A stretch of 26,296 nucleotides of DNA from a virus. The notes below the pieces were generated by a model. The model was not told the DNA's origin and ran no database searches. It worked only from the letters and a program-made list of their open reading frames with translations. The position numbers were made by a program, and so were the translations under genes. The stretch lies in the IMG/VR virus record IMGVR_UViG_3300020470_000180, positions 1 through 26,296 of that record; one strand, written 5' to 3'. Positions 1 to 5,892 of the stretch are shown here, one piece after another (position 1 is the stretch's first letter; each line of letters starts with the position of its first letter).

Positions 1-2
1 AA

Positions 3-431
3 CCATTAAAACGGCAATTCTTAGCTGATTTAAAAAAATTAGGCGGTGTAGAACATATCGCTAATCGTATATCGGATGGCGATACTTTTACGGCGATTGC
101 GAAGGAATTTGGTTTAAGCCGTAATTTTATGACGACAGTATTATATAAAGACCCAGAGGCGAAGGCATTATTACAATCCGCTAAAAAGGAACGCTCTAAC
201 ACTTTAGCCGAGCAGTGCCTCGATATAGTCGATAATGTAGACCCATCCCCCAATGAGATAAGTAAGGCGCGTGAGCAGGCATCTGTTCGTAAATGGCTTG
301 CGTCTTGTGAGAATCCGGAAACGTATGGTCAAAAACAATCGGCGGTGACGATAAATATAGGTGATTTGCATTTAGATGCGTTGAGGAATGCGAAGGCAGT
401 CGGTAATGCAAAAATTATCGAAAACGAATAA
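3..431 (+). CDS. terS: Terminase small subunit (5' end outside window)
   Basis: The frame is open from the left edge, so the true start lies upstream; 142 residues are visible. An N-terminal helix-turn-helix-like stretch (ISDGDTFTAIAKEFGLSRNF, about residues 24-43 of the visible part) is followed by a helical region and a C-terminal RKWLASCENPETYGQK. That last motif is typical of Sf6 gp1-like terminase small subunits, which recognise the packaging site and feed DNA to the large subunit. The large subunit gene follows about 170 bases later, which supports the call. An internal ATG at 129 would cut the helix-turn-helix and is unlikely to be the start. Family assignment is from motif and context, not a search. 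Confidence 0.8.
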   Translation, partial: PLKRQFLADLKKLGGVEHIANRISDGDTFTAIAKEFGLSRNFMTTVLYKDPEAKALLQSAKKERSNTLAEQCLDIVDNVDPSPNEISKAREQASVRKWLASCENPETYGQKQSAVTINIGDLHLDALRNAKAVGNAKIIENE

Positions 432-609
432 ATTAGAAGAATTTCTAAAGGTTAAGTATGACTCCATTATTATGCTTGGAGTTAGGCAGGGGGATATTAC
501 GATTATGTCGACTAAAGACGAAATATTTACCACCGCTATATTGGATTGGGCGACTAATGAATGCTTGTTAGAGGTATTCCCAGAAATGAGGAGTGGTTAT
601 GTCCACTAA
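406..609 (+). CDS. Small hypothetical protein between the terminase genes
   Basis: A 67-residue mixed-charge protein of unknown function. It overlaps the end of the small terminase gene by 26 bases and the start of the large terminase gene by 11, as expected for a translationally coupled gene. I chose the ATG at 406 because AAGG at 393-396 lies 9 bases upstream. An in-frame ATG at 388 has GAGG only one base away, which is too close to serve. No signal peptide, membrane segment or known motif is visible. The gene is supported by position and start signals rather than by recognised homology. Confidence 0.55.
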   Translation: MQKLSKTNKLEEFLKVKYDSIIMLGVRQGDITIMSTKDEIFTTAILDWATNECLLEVFPEMRSGYVH

Positions 610-2017
610 TCCTTTTGAAGATTTCATGGAGAGGTATGGGGACGACCCTGTATTATTTGTAAAAGAGGTTATAGGTGTTGAGCCATTTGATTATCAAGCC
701 GAGTTATTAAACGCGGTTAATGAGGGAACACGCAGATTATCTGTCCGCAGTGGTCATGGCACTGGGAAATCAAGTTGCGCGAGTTGGTTAATGTTATGGT
801 TCTTATTAACCAGATATCCGGTTAAGATAGTGACAACTGCGCCTTCGTCGACCCAACTATTTGATGCACTTTTTGCCGAGTTGAAAGCGAACACAACCAA
901 ATTACCGGACACACTTCGCTCTTTGATTAACGTAAAATCGGACAGGATTGAATTAGTTTCCGCACCGAGTGAGGCTTTTATATCGGCAAAAACCTCTCGT
1001 CCGGAACAACCAGAGGCATTAGCCGGTGTTCACGCATCCGGCGGTAATAGGGCATCCGTATTATTAGTCGTCGACGAGGCAAGCGGTGTCCACGAAAAAA
1101 CCTTTGAGGCGAGTGCCGGTTCTATGTCCGGACATAATTGTGTAACCTTATTATTATCCAACCCAACTAAAAATTCCGGTACTTTTTACGAAACGCATAT
1201 GAGTCCGACTTCAAGTTGGTGGCGACGTAAATGGTCGTGTATGGATAGTCCGTTAGTAACGGATGAATTTATCGAGGAAATGAAAGAGCGATATGGCTCT
1301 GAGAGTACGCAGTTTGCGGTTAGAGTTTTAGGTGAATTTCCTAAAGTCGATGATGATACGATAATACCTTATCATTTATGCGACTCGGCTCGTAATAGGG
1401 ATGTCGAGGAAAGTCCGGTCGCGACAGTTGTCTGGGGATTAGATGTATCGCGATTTGGTAACGATTCATCCGCTTTATGTAAAAGGCGCGGTAATACTAT
1501 AATCGAGGTTATGACTTGGAAGGGACTTGATTTAATGGAGTTATGCGGTCGAGTAAAAGCCGAATATGACGCTATTATGTCGCCGACTGATTTACCGGAA
1601 ACAATATTTATAGATTCAATAGGATTAGGTTCTGGATGTGTAGACCGATTAGCTGAGTTAGGATTACCGGCGGTCGGTATAAATGTTTCTGAGTCACCGG
1701 CTATGAAATCTAATTATACTAATTTAAGAGCCGAATTATGGTTTAAATTAAAATCCTTTTTAGAAAACCGCGACTGTAAATTACCACGCGATGATAAGTT
1801 AATTAATGAGATGATTGCGGTTAAATATAGTTTTGCCTCGAATGGTAAGGCAAAAATAGAGAGCAAAGATGAGATGCGTAAACGAGGATTAAGTTCTCCG
1901 GATAGGGCAGATGCTCTTTGCTTAACAATGGCTCACGATAATGTGGTGGCTTTAAAAGGCGGTCATAGAAGTCGTTGGTCAAAACCACTTAAACGAAACT
2001 TGAGAGGAGTAGCATAA
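599..2017 (+). CDS. terL: Terminase large subunit
   Basis: ATP-driven packaging motor and DNA-cutting nuclease, 472 residues, within the usual range. Visible motifs: Walker A RSGHGTGKSS at about residues 50-59, Walker B VLLVVDEASG at about 154-163 (catalytic Asp159-Glu160), and the coupling motif LLLSNPT at about 184-190. The C-terminal RNase H-like nuclease follows, with GLDVSRFGND at about 280-289, an acidic FIDSIGLGSG near 340 and DRADAL near 435. The ATG at 599 is preferred over the in-frame GTG at 593 because GAGGAG (588-593) ends 5 bases before the ATG. The stop overlaps the next start (TAATG). All key residues are present and the gene looks intact. Confidence 0.96.
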   Translation: MSTNPFEDFMERYGDDPVLFVKEVIGVEPFDYQAELLNAVNEGTRRLSVRSGHGTGKSSCASWLMLWFLLTRYPVKIVTTAPSSTQLFDALFAELKANTTKLPDTLRSLINVKSDRIELVSAPSEAFISAKTSRPEQPEALAGVHASGGNRASVLLVVDEASGVHEKTFEASAGSMSGHNCVTLLLSNPTKNSGTFYETHMSPTSSWWRRKWSCMDSPLVTDEFIEEMKERYGSESTQFAVRVLGEFPKVDDDTIIPYHLCDSARNRDVEESPVATVVWGLDVSRFGNDSSALCKRRGNTIIEVMTWKGLDLMELCGRVKAEYDAIMSPTDLPETIFIDSIGLGSGCVDRLAELGLPAVGINVSESPAMKSNYTNLRAELWFKLKSFLENRDCKLPRDDKLINEMIAVKYSFASNGKAKIESKDEMRKRGLSSPDRADALCLTMAHDNVVALKGGHRSRWSKPLKRNLRGVA

Positions 2018-2091
2018 TGCCAAGAGGGACAGGAACTTATGGGACTAAAAAAGGACGTCCACCTAAACCAAAAGGCGGTAAAAAGAAGTGA
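2017..2091 (+). CDS. 24-residue basic AT-hook-like peptide
   Basis: The ATG overlaps the terminase stop (TAATG at 2015-2019) and the TGA overlaps the next GTG start (GTGA). GAGAGGAGT just upstream supplies a Shine-Dalgarno sequence. The product contains KKGRPPKPKGGKKK, whose basic GRP core resembles an AT-hook, a short minor-groove DNA-binding motif. From memory, very short proteins of this type occur after the terminase in other marine phages, but this could not be checked. Seen: tight coupling on both sides, a ribosome site and a motif-like sequence. Inferred: the product binds DNA. It could instead be a leader peptide that couples translation to the next gene. Confidence 0.6.
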   Translation: MPRGTGTYGTKKGRPPKPKGGKKK

Positions 2092-3197
2092 GCCTATTAA
2101 ATCTATTTGGTGACGACGCTGATTTTTTTACCGGTAAAACACCGGAGTCACGCGCAAGAGGTGTTGGTCAAATTGCTTGGGAGTCTATTCCGTTAATTTC
2201 TGAGGCGGTCACCTTTAGAGATATTAAAAACGAATTAAGTAAAAAAAATCCAAATTGGGGTGTTATCGCTATGTTAGGCGGTGCAGGATTATTAGGTTTA
2301 GTGCCTTTAATCGGAGATGCGTTAGGCACTACAGTAAAGAAAAGTATTAAAAAAGCTAATAAGGTTGAATTAACAGAAAAGCAAAAAAACGCGCAGGAAA
2401 TAATCGACCTTTTAAAATCTGGTGATGCTAAAAAAGTAACAAATGAAATGCTTAAAAACGCAGACCAGAGATATTTATTTGAAAACTATGATTTGCCTAT
2501 GGATACTCAATCACGCATGGAAAGAGCAAAAGAAATGGGTTTTGATGAAGATGCTTTTCATGGTACGGATTACGATTTTAAATCCTTTTCAAATTTTCCT
2601 ACATTTATGTCAGACCAACCGGCAGTCGCAGATACTTATACAAATTTTTCAGATATAGATAGTGGTGCAACCGGATTGATTTTACCATTAAGAGTACCAG
2701 AGGCTAATAAAGACCTGCCTTATTTGGAAGTATTTGGGAAAGGAGAAAATTGGAGTAATTTAGATAAAAATCTTGAAGTATATGACCCTAGTCTTGGAGA
2801 AACAGATTTAGATACAGTTGTAAGTATGCGTAATCCACAAATGAGTGAGGGATTTTTGGGTGCTACTGATGGCACTTACACTACTAAAGATATTACATTT
2901 ACTGAAAGAGAAGGCAGAGCAAATGCAGTTATGCCATCCACAAATAAGGGTGTAATATTTCATGATATTGTAGACAGAGGTGGTTTTGGTTATTCTCATT
3001 TATATGATGACAAATTACATAATGCACCATCTCAAGTAAGAGTGGAATTTGACCCAAAAAATATAAGGTCAAAATTTGCTCGTTTTGACCCTAGATTAGC
3101 ACATCTTAAAGATTTATCCGCAGGAATACCGATAGGACTTCTTCCATTTATAGATATGGAGAAACTATTAGAAGAAAAAGAGGTTAAAGATGATTGA
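2088..3197 (+). CDS. ADP-ribosyltransferase-like (polyvalent protein type) phage protein
   Basis: A 369-residue protein starting with GTG that overlaps the preceding stop. Residues about 56-80 form a Gly/Leu-rich hydrophobic segment (VIAMLGGAGLLGLVPLIGDA), possibly a membrane-active hairpin. The second half resembles the ADP-ribosyltransferase fold found in phage polyvalent proteins: DAFHGTDYDFKSF (His158-Gly-Thr), FMSDQPAVADTY (Tyr184) and a closing QVRVEFDPKNIRSKF (about 316-330). The family transfers ADP-ribose from NAD+ to a target. Here the third catalytic position is not obvious, so activity is uncertain. It lies between the terminase and the lysis and portal genes, in the late operon. 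The target is unknown, and the product may be packaged or act late on the host. Confidence 0.65.
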   Translation: MSLLNLFGDDADFFTGKTPESRARGVGQIAWESIPLISEAVTFRDIKNELSKKNPNWGVIAMLGGAGLLGLVPLIGDALGTTVKKSIKKANKVELTEKQKNAQEIIDLLKSGDAKKVTNEMLKNADQRYLFENYDLPMDTQSRMERAKEMGFDEDAFHGTDYDFKSFSNFPTFMSDQPAVADTYTNFSDIDSGATGLILPLRVPEANKDLPYLEVFGKGENWSNLDKNLEVYDPSLGETDLDTVVSMRNPQMSEGFLGATDGTYTTKDITFTEREGRANAVMPSTNKGVIFHDIVDRGGFGYSHLYDDKLHNAPSQVRVEFDPKNIRSKFARFDPRLAHLKDLSAGIPIGLLPFIDMEKLLEEKEVKDD

Positions 3198-3663
3198 CCC
3201 TATTTCAGCTATTTCTGTAATAACCGCGAGTGCTAACGCAATATCTACCTCTATAAAAGCCGGTAAGGATGTTGCGTCATTATCCACTCCATTATCGAGA
3301 TACGCAAAGGCAGAGGCGGAGTTAAATTTTGGTGCTAACAGAAAAAAAAATTCTTTCCTCGCTAAGTTTACCGGTGCGGAGTCAACTGCGATAGATAGGT
3401 TTTTTAAACAAGAGGAGTTGAAACAAGCTCGCGATAAATTGAGGGAGACGTTTATGCTACACGGAAAACATAGCCAATGGCAAACTTTACAAAAAATGAT
3501 TGCAGAGGAGCGTGCCTTACATCGTGAAGAGTTACAACGCAAAGCCGAATTAAGAGACACGCTCTATACAATATTTGGAGTGGTAGTTTTAGGAATATTT
3601 TTCATAGCCGGTTCATTAGGAATTATCTTTTTAGCAAAATATCTAAAGGAGCAACAAGCATGA
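3190..3663 (+). CDS. Helical membrane protein with C-terminal transmembrane segment
   Basis: A 157-residue protein. The N-terminus is Ser/Ala-rich and mildly hydrophobic (SAISVITASANAIS). Residues about 60-120 are charged and probably helical or coiled coil. A strong membrane segment sits at about 126-150 (FGVVVLGIFFIAGSLGIIFL), followed by a short basic tail. AGAGG at 3179-3183 is the ribosome site, and the start overlaps the previous gene by 8 bases. The codons contain a run of nine A (about 3344-3352). It lies in a cluster of small membrane proteins beside the holin, so a lysis or envelope role is plausible, but the family is not recognised with confidence. Confidence 0.75.
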   Translation: MIDPISAISVITASANAISTSIKAGKDVASLSTPLSRYAKAEAELNFGANRKKNSFLAKFTGAESTAIDRFFKQEELKQARDKLRETFMLHGKHSQWQTLQKMIAEERALHREELQRKAELRDTLYTIFGVVVLGIFFIAGSLGIIFLAKYLKEQQA

Positions 3664-3854
3664 GTTTTATATTAGATGAGTGGCGCGTAATTCCGCGTCT
3701 AATGATGTTAGCGATTACAGTAATGTGCTTTTACGTTACTTGGTGGATGATAGGTTTACCAGACCCATCGATTAATCAGACTTCATTCGCGTCGATTATA
3801 TTTGGATGTTTCAGCGGTTGTTTTGCCGTATGGCTTGGTAATGAAAATAAATGA
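3660..3854 (+). CDS. Two-helix membrane protein, holin-like candidate
   Basis: A 64-residue protein with two hydrophobic stretches, about residues 14-31 (LMMLAITVMCFYVTWWMI) and 43-59 (FASIIFGCFSGCFAVWL), separated by LPDPSINQT. AAGGAG lies 8 bases before the ATG, and the ATGA overlap couples it to the gene before. The N-terminal DEWRVIPRLMML is a pattern I recall from small marine phage proteins, often placed near the lysis genes. Two membrane helices and tiny size fit a class II holin or a holin modulator. A 3-TM holin is also present nearby, so this may be an accessory protein. The function is inferred. Confidence 0.75.
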   Translation: MSFILDEWRVIPRLMMLAITVMCFYVTWWMIGLPDPSINQTSFASIIFGCFSGCFAVWLGNENK

Positions 3855-3937
3855 ATTGGTTAATTAATTTATTAGATAAATTATTTGCAAAAAATAAAGT
3901 TTTTTATTTGAGCGGAAAAAGGAAAAAAAATGGTTGA
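3851..3937 (+). CDS. 28-residue putative peptide bridging two membrane genes
   Basis: The ATG overlaps the previous stop (ATGA) and the TGA overlaps the next start, so it fills the gap exactly. The product begins with an amphipathic MNWLINLLDKLFAKNK and ends in a basic KRKK. There is no clear Shine-Dalgarno sequence, so expression would rely on coupling to the gene before. The region is A/T-rich, and chance open frames of this length are common, so this is a tentative call. Its neighbours are all small membrane proteins. Confidence 0.35.
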   Translation: MNWLINLLDKLFAKNKVFYLSGKRKKNG

Positions 3938-4148
3938 GCATATATTTTCTTATATAGTCCTGCCGGTAGGTGGATTTGTATGGCTACTTCATAGAAATCA
4001 AACAAAACATCAAACGCAGATAACTGTATTAGAGAAAATGTTTGAAACTATAAATGCTCAACATGATAGAGAAATTAATGAAATTAAGGAAACAGTAAAA
4101 GCAATATTTAAAAAGTTAGACAGTATCGAGCAAGAACTTAGAAAATAA
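3930..4148 (+). CDS. Small protein with N-terminal membrane segment and coiled coil
   Basis: A 72-residue protein. Residues about 4-20 are hydrophobic (HIFSYIVLPVGGFVWLL) and the rest is a charged helical coil (VLEKMFETINAQHDREINEI onward, with LDSIEQEL at the end). AGGA about 7 bases before the ATG serves as ribosome site. One N-terminal membrane anchor followed by a helix matches the topology of an inner-membrane spanin or a holin accessory protein. No lipoprotein partner typical of an outer-membrane spanin is seen nearby. The lysis role is inferred from topology and from the holin and endolysin 0.4-0.9 kb downstream. Confidence 0.7.
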   Translation: MVEHIFSYIVLPVGGFVWLLHRNQTKHQTQITVLEKMFETINAQHDREINEIKETVKAIFKKLDSIEQELRK

Positions 4149-4151
4149 ATT

Positions 4152-4562
4152 ATGTCTAATAATAACTTTGAGCATGGTAAACTTGGCGAGTTTATCTGTG
4201 CCACTCATTTACTTAAAATGGGTGAAAAAACAGAAATAGTTAATTTATCGACTATTGATTTAATAGTGCATAGAGATAGTCGTCTTATTAGAATCCAAGT
4301 AAAATCTAGTAGATATAAATTAAAAGATAATATGTCTAAGTTTAGAGGTTATCAGTTTTCTACTGTACACGGCGGAATAAAAAGACCCTTAACCGAAAAA
4401 GAGTGCGATGTTTTAGGATTTGTGGCTACTGACTTAGAACGAGTAATATTTAAACCGGCTAAAAACTTTAATCAAATAACTAAAAGGTTTGCAAAAAAAC
4501 ACTTCTTGCAAAATGACGTGGAACAAGCATCTTGGAATGAAACTATGGAGTCTATTCTATGA
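4152..4562 (+). CDS. PD-(D/E)XK nuclease-like protein
   Basis: A 136-residue protein whose first half has the order of active-site residues of the PD-(D/E)XK fold. GKLGEF carries Glu13, STIDLIV carries Asp36, and IRIQVKSSRY carries Gln49-x-Lys51 with the final strand. Gln in place of Glu in the [E/Q]xK motif is known in this superfamily, for example in Holliday-junction resolvase-like and PDDEXK_5-type proteins. The C-terminal half is basic and helical. There is little Shine-Dalgarno sequence, and the gene begins 3 bases after the previous stop. It sits among lysis genes, an unusual place for a nuclease. Possible roles are branched-DNA resolution for packaging, degradation of host or rival DNA, or a mobile insertion. 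Confidence 0.65.
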   Translation: MSNNNFEHGKLGEFICATHLLKMGEKTEIVNLSTIDLIVHRDSRLIRIQVKSSRYKLKDNMSKFRGYQFSTVHGGIKRPLTEKECDVLGFVATDLERVIFKPAKNFNQITKRFAKKHFLQNDVEQASWNETMESIL

Positions 4563-4972
4563 GTCTTATAACTACATTAATAGAACCGGTTAGCAAAATA
4601 TTAGATAAAGCTATACCGGATATAGATTTAAAAAGAAAATTAAGTCACGAAATATCAACTTTAGCTGAAAAATCGGCTTTAGAGGTAGCTAAAGGACAAA
4701 TGCAGGCTAATGTTGAACAAGCTAAACATCCTAGTCTATTTGTAGCCGGCGCAAGACCCTCAATAATGTGGATTTGCGCTTTAGGATTATTAACTCAGTT
4801 TTTTTTGATGCCGATTGCTGAATGGATAACAGTTATTTGGTATCCGGATATTACTTTACCAAATTTAAATACCTCTGAATTAACAACTTTAACATTATCT
4901 ATTTTAGGACTCGGAGGAATGCGGTCGTGGGAAAAAAGCAAAGGAGTCGCAAGAGAAAATATGAAAAAATAA
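4559..4972 (+). CDS. Holin, 3-TM family
   Basis: A 137-residue protein resembling the 'holin of 3TMs' family (PF11351), first described in gene-transfer agents. A helical N-terminal half (about residues 1-55) precedes FVAGARPSIMWICALGLL, then hydrophobic segments at about 68-85, 89-100 and 113-122, and the characteristic closing LSILGLGGMRSWEKSKGVA. Holins form inner-membrane lesions that release endolysin to the cell wall and time lysis. The start overlaps the nuclease stop (ATGA), with GGAG 9-10 bases upstream. The M15 endolysin follows, completing a holin-endolysin pair. Confidence 0.87.
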   Translation: MSLITTLIEPVSKILDKAIPDIDLKRKLSHEISTLAEKSALEVAKGQMQANVEQAKHPSLFVAGARPSIMWICALGLLTQFFLMPIAEWITVIWYPDITLPNLNTSELTTLTLSILGLGGMRSWEKSKGVARENMKK

Positions 4973-5106
4973 AACTATTAAAGTATAAAAGACGATTTTT
5001 GGGAGAAAGACATATGCTGATTGATAGAATAGGAGAGAAAAGAAGTGTTTATTTTCGGCAAAAAGTCTTTATCAAGGCTAGAAGGAGTCCATCCGGACTT
5101 AGTTAA
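4927..5106 (+). CDS. Candidate overlapping gene spanning the holin-endolysin junction (59 aa, very basic)
   Basis: A GTG at 4927, preceded by GGAGG at 4913-4917 (9-base spacer), opens a frame that runs through the end of the holin, the 72-base gap and the first 62 bases of the endolysin. The product is strongly basic at its N-terminus (GKKQRSRKRKYEKIK) and continues RRFLGERHMLIDRI. An internal ATG at 5014 also has its own GGGAG at 5001-5005. Two good ribosome sites and the fact that it fills the only gap in this stretch argue for a real gene. The A-rich sequence, which makes Lys/Arg by chance, and the out-of-frame overlaps argue against. Function unknown; it lacks the lipobox of a nested spanin. 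Confidence 0.35.
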   Translation: MGKKQRSRKRKYEKIKLLKYKRRFLGERHMLIDRIGEKRSVYFRQKVFIKARRSPSGLS

Positions 5107-5521
5107 AATATTTAAAAAGGCGATAGGTTATTCAGCTATCGATTTTGGAATTTCTGAAGGTGTAAGAAGTAAAAGTCGGCAGGCTCAACTTGTTAAAGCC
5201 GGTGCGTCGACCACTTTAAATTCAAAACATATTATCCAAGAGAGTACCGGTTTTTCTCATGCGGTCGATATGTACACAATAGTCGATGGTCGTGCTTGTT
5301 GGGAGTTGGATACTTATGCGGTAGCAGGCGAGTCTATAGTCAAATCGGCTAAAGAGTTAGGAATTAATAATTTATCATGGGGTGCTTGTTGGCATATTAA
5401 AGATGTAGCCGGTTGCGAAATGGGTTGTATGGATATGATACAGGATTACATATCGACACGCGCAAAACAAGGCAGGAAAGTTTTCATGGACGCTCCTCAT
5501 TGGCAACTTAATATAAACTAA
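5045..5521 (+). CDS. Endolysin, M15-type L-Ala-D-Glu peptidase
   Basis: A zinc peptidase of the VanY/M15 group that cuts peptidoglycan stem peptides, 158 residues. GTG start with AGGAG at 5031-5035. Family features: GVHPDLVKIFKKAI near the N-terminus, EGVRSKSRQAQLV (38-50), NSKH (His62) and SHAVDM (Asp75) as zinc ligands, a central LSWGACW, and APHWQL at the C-terminus (His152). His62 and Asp75 are 13 residues apart, longer than the compact SxHxxGxAxD form, but phage variants with an insert here are familiar. There is no signal peptide, consistent with export through the holin encoded just upstream. Confidence 0.9.
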   Translation: MFIFGKKSLSRLEGVHPDLVKIFKKAIGYSAIDFGISEGVRSKSRQAQLVKAGASTTLNSKHIIQESTGFSHAVDMYTIVDGRACWELDTYAVAGESIVKSAKELGINNLSWGACWHIKDVAGCEMGCMDMIQDYISTRAKQGRKVFMDAPHWQLNIN

Positions 5522-5718
5522 TGTGGATTCCTATTCTAATAGTCTGTCAATCTATTATGGCAGACTCTTGTTTAGTTATAACCGGCAGGGAGTTATTCCC
5601 AACTAAAGAAGAATGTTTTGAGGTATCGATACAAAAAGGCGAATTAGCTTATTCCCATCCTCAAGTTACAATGGTTAAACCTTTATGTCAGATAATTCCA
5701 GAAGGAGAAAAAACTTAA
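5521..5718 (+). CDS. Small secreted or membrane-anchored cysteine protein
   Basis: A 65-residue protein overlapping the endolysin stop (TAATG). The N-terminus MWIPILIVCQSIMA is hydrophobic and may act as a signal or anchor, but it has no basic n-region and no proper lipobox (Val precedes Cys9). Four cysteines (positions 9, 17, 32 and 56) suggest disulfides in an extracytoplasmic domain containing FPTKEECFEV and PLCQIIP. Similar short proteins after the endolysin are familiar from marine phages, but the function is not known. A role in lysis is inferred from its place only. Confidence 0.7.
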   Translation: MWIPILIVCQSIMADSCLVITGRELFPTKEECFEVSIQKGELAYSHPQVTMVKPLCQIIPEGEKT

Positions 5719-5858
5719 CTATAAAAAAAGTTAATCCGGTGGCGCGTGCTATGTTAATGAACCGGCAATCGCCGAAGATTGTAAAATCAAAAAAAGTTTA
5801 CTCAAGAAAACGATTTAAACGTCAAGATAAATTAATGGATGTAAAGGACACACTATAG
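5685..5858 (+). CDS. Small basic phage protein with NPVARAM and VKSKKVYSRK motifs
   Basis: A 57-residue, very basic protein beginning at ATG 5685, inside the end of the preceding gene (34-base overlap), and ending in TAG 5856-5858. It contains VNPVARAML, then a spacer and KIVKSKKVYSRKRFKRQDK. Short proteins with a near-N-terminal NPVA motif followed by a Lys/Arg-rich tail recur just before the portal or head genes in many podoviruses, as far as I recall; their role is unknown. The start lacks a good Shine-Dalgarno sequence, so translation may be coupled. The motif pair makes a real gene likelier than chance. Confidence 0.65.
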   Translation: MSDNSRRRKNLTIKKVNPVARAMLMNRQSPKIVKSKKVYSRKRFKRQDKLMDVKDTL

Positions 5859-5892
5859 TATTGATGCCACATTTGGTTCGTGGAGTAATTAT

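Noticed and set aside
593-598. GTG at 593 as the start of the large terminase subunit
   Set aside because: The GTG overlaps the Shine-Dalgarno sequence GAGGAG itself; the ATG at 599 is correctly spaced.
3344-3352. Run of nine A as a programmed frameshift site
   Set aside because: The zero frame continues to a full-length membrane protein, and no stimulatory hairpin or useful product in a shifted frame was seen.
3168-3560. Minus-strand open frame (130 codons)
   Set aside because: Overlaps two coupled plus-strand genes, lacks start signals and reads as a shadow of the forward codons.
5519-5529. The cysteine protein as a lipoprotein (outer-membrane spanin)
   Set aside because: Val precedes Cys9 and there is no basic n-region, so the lipobox rule is not met.
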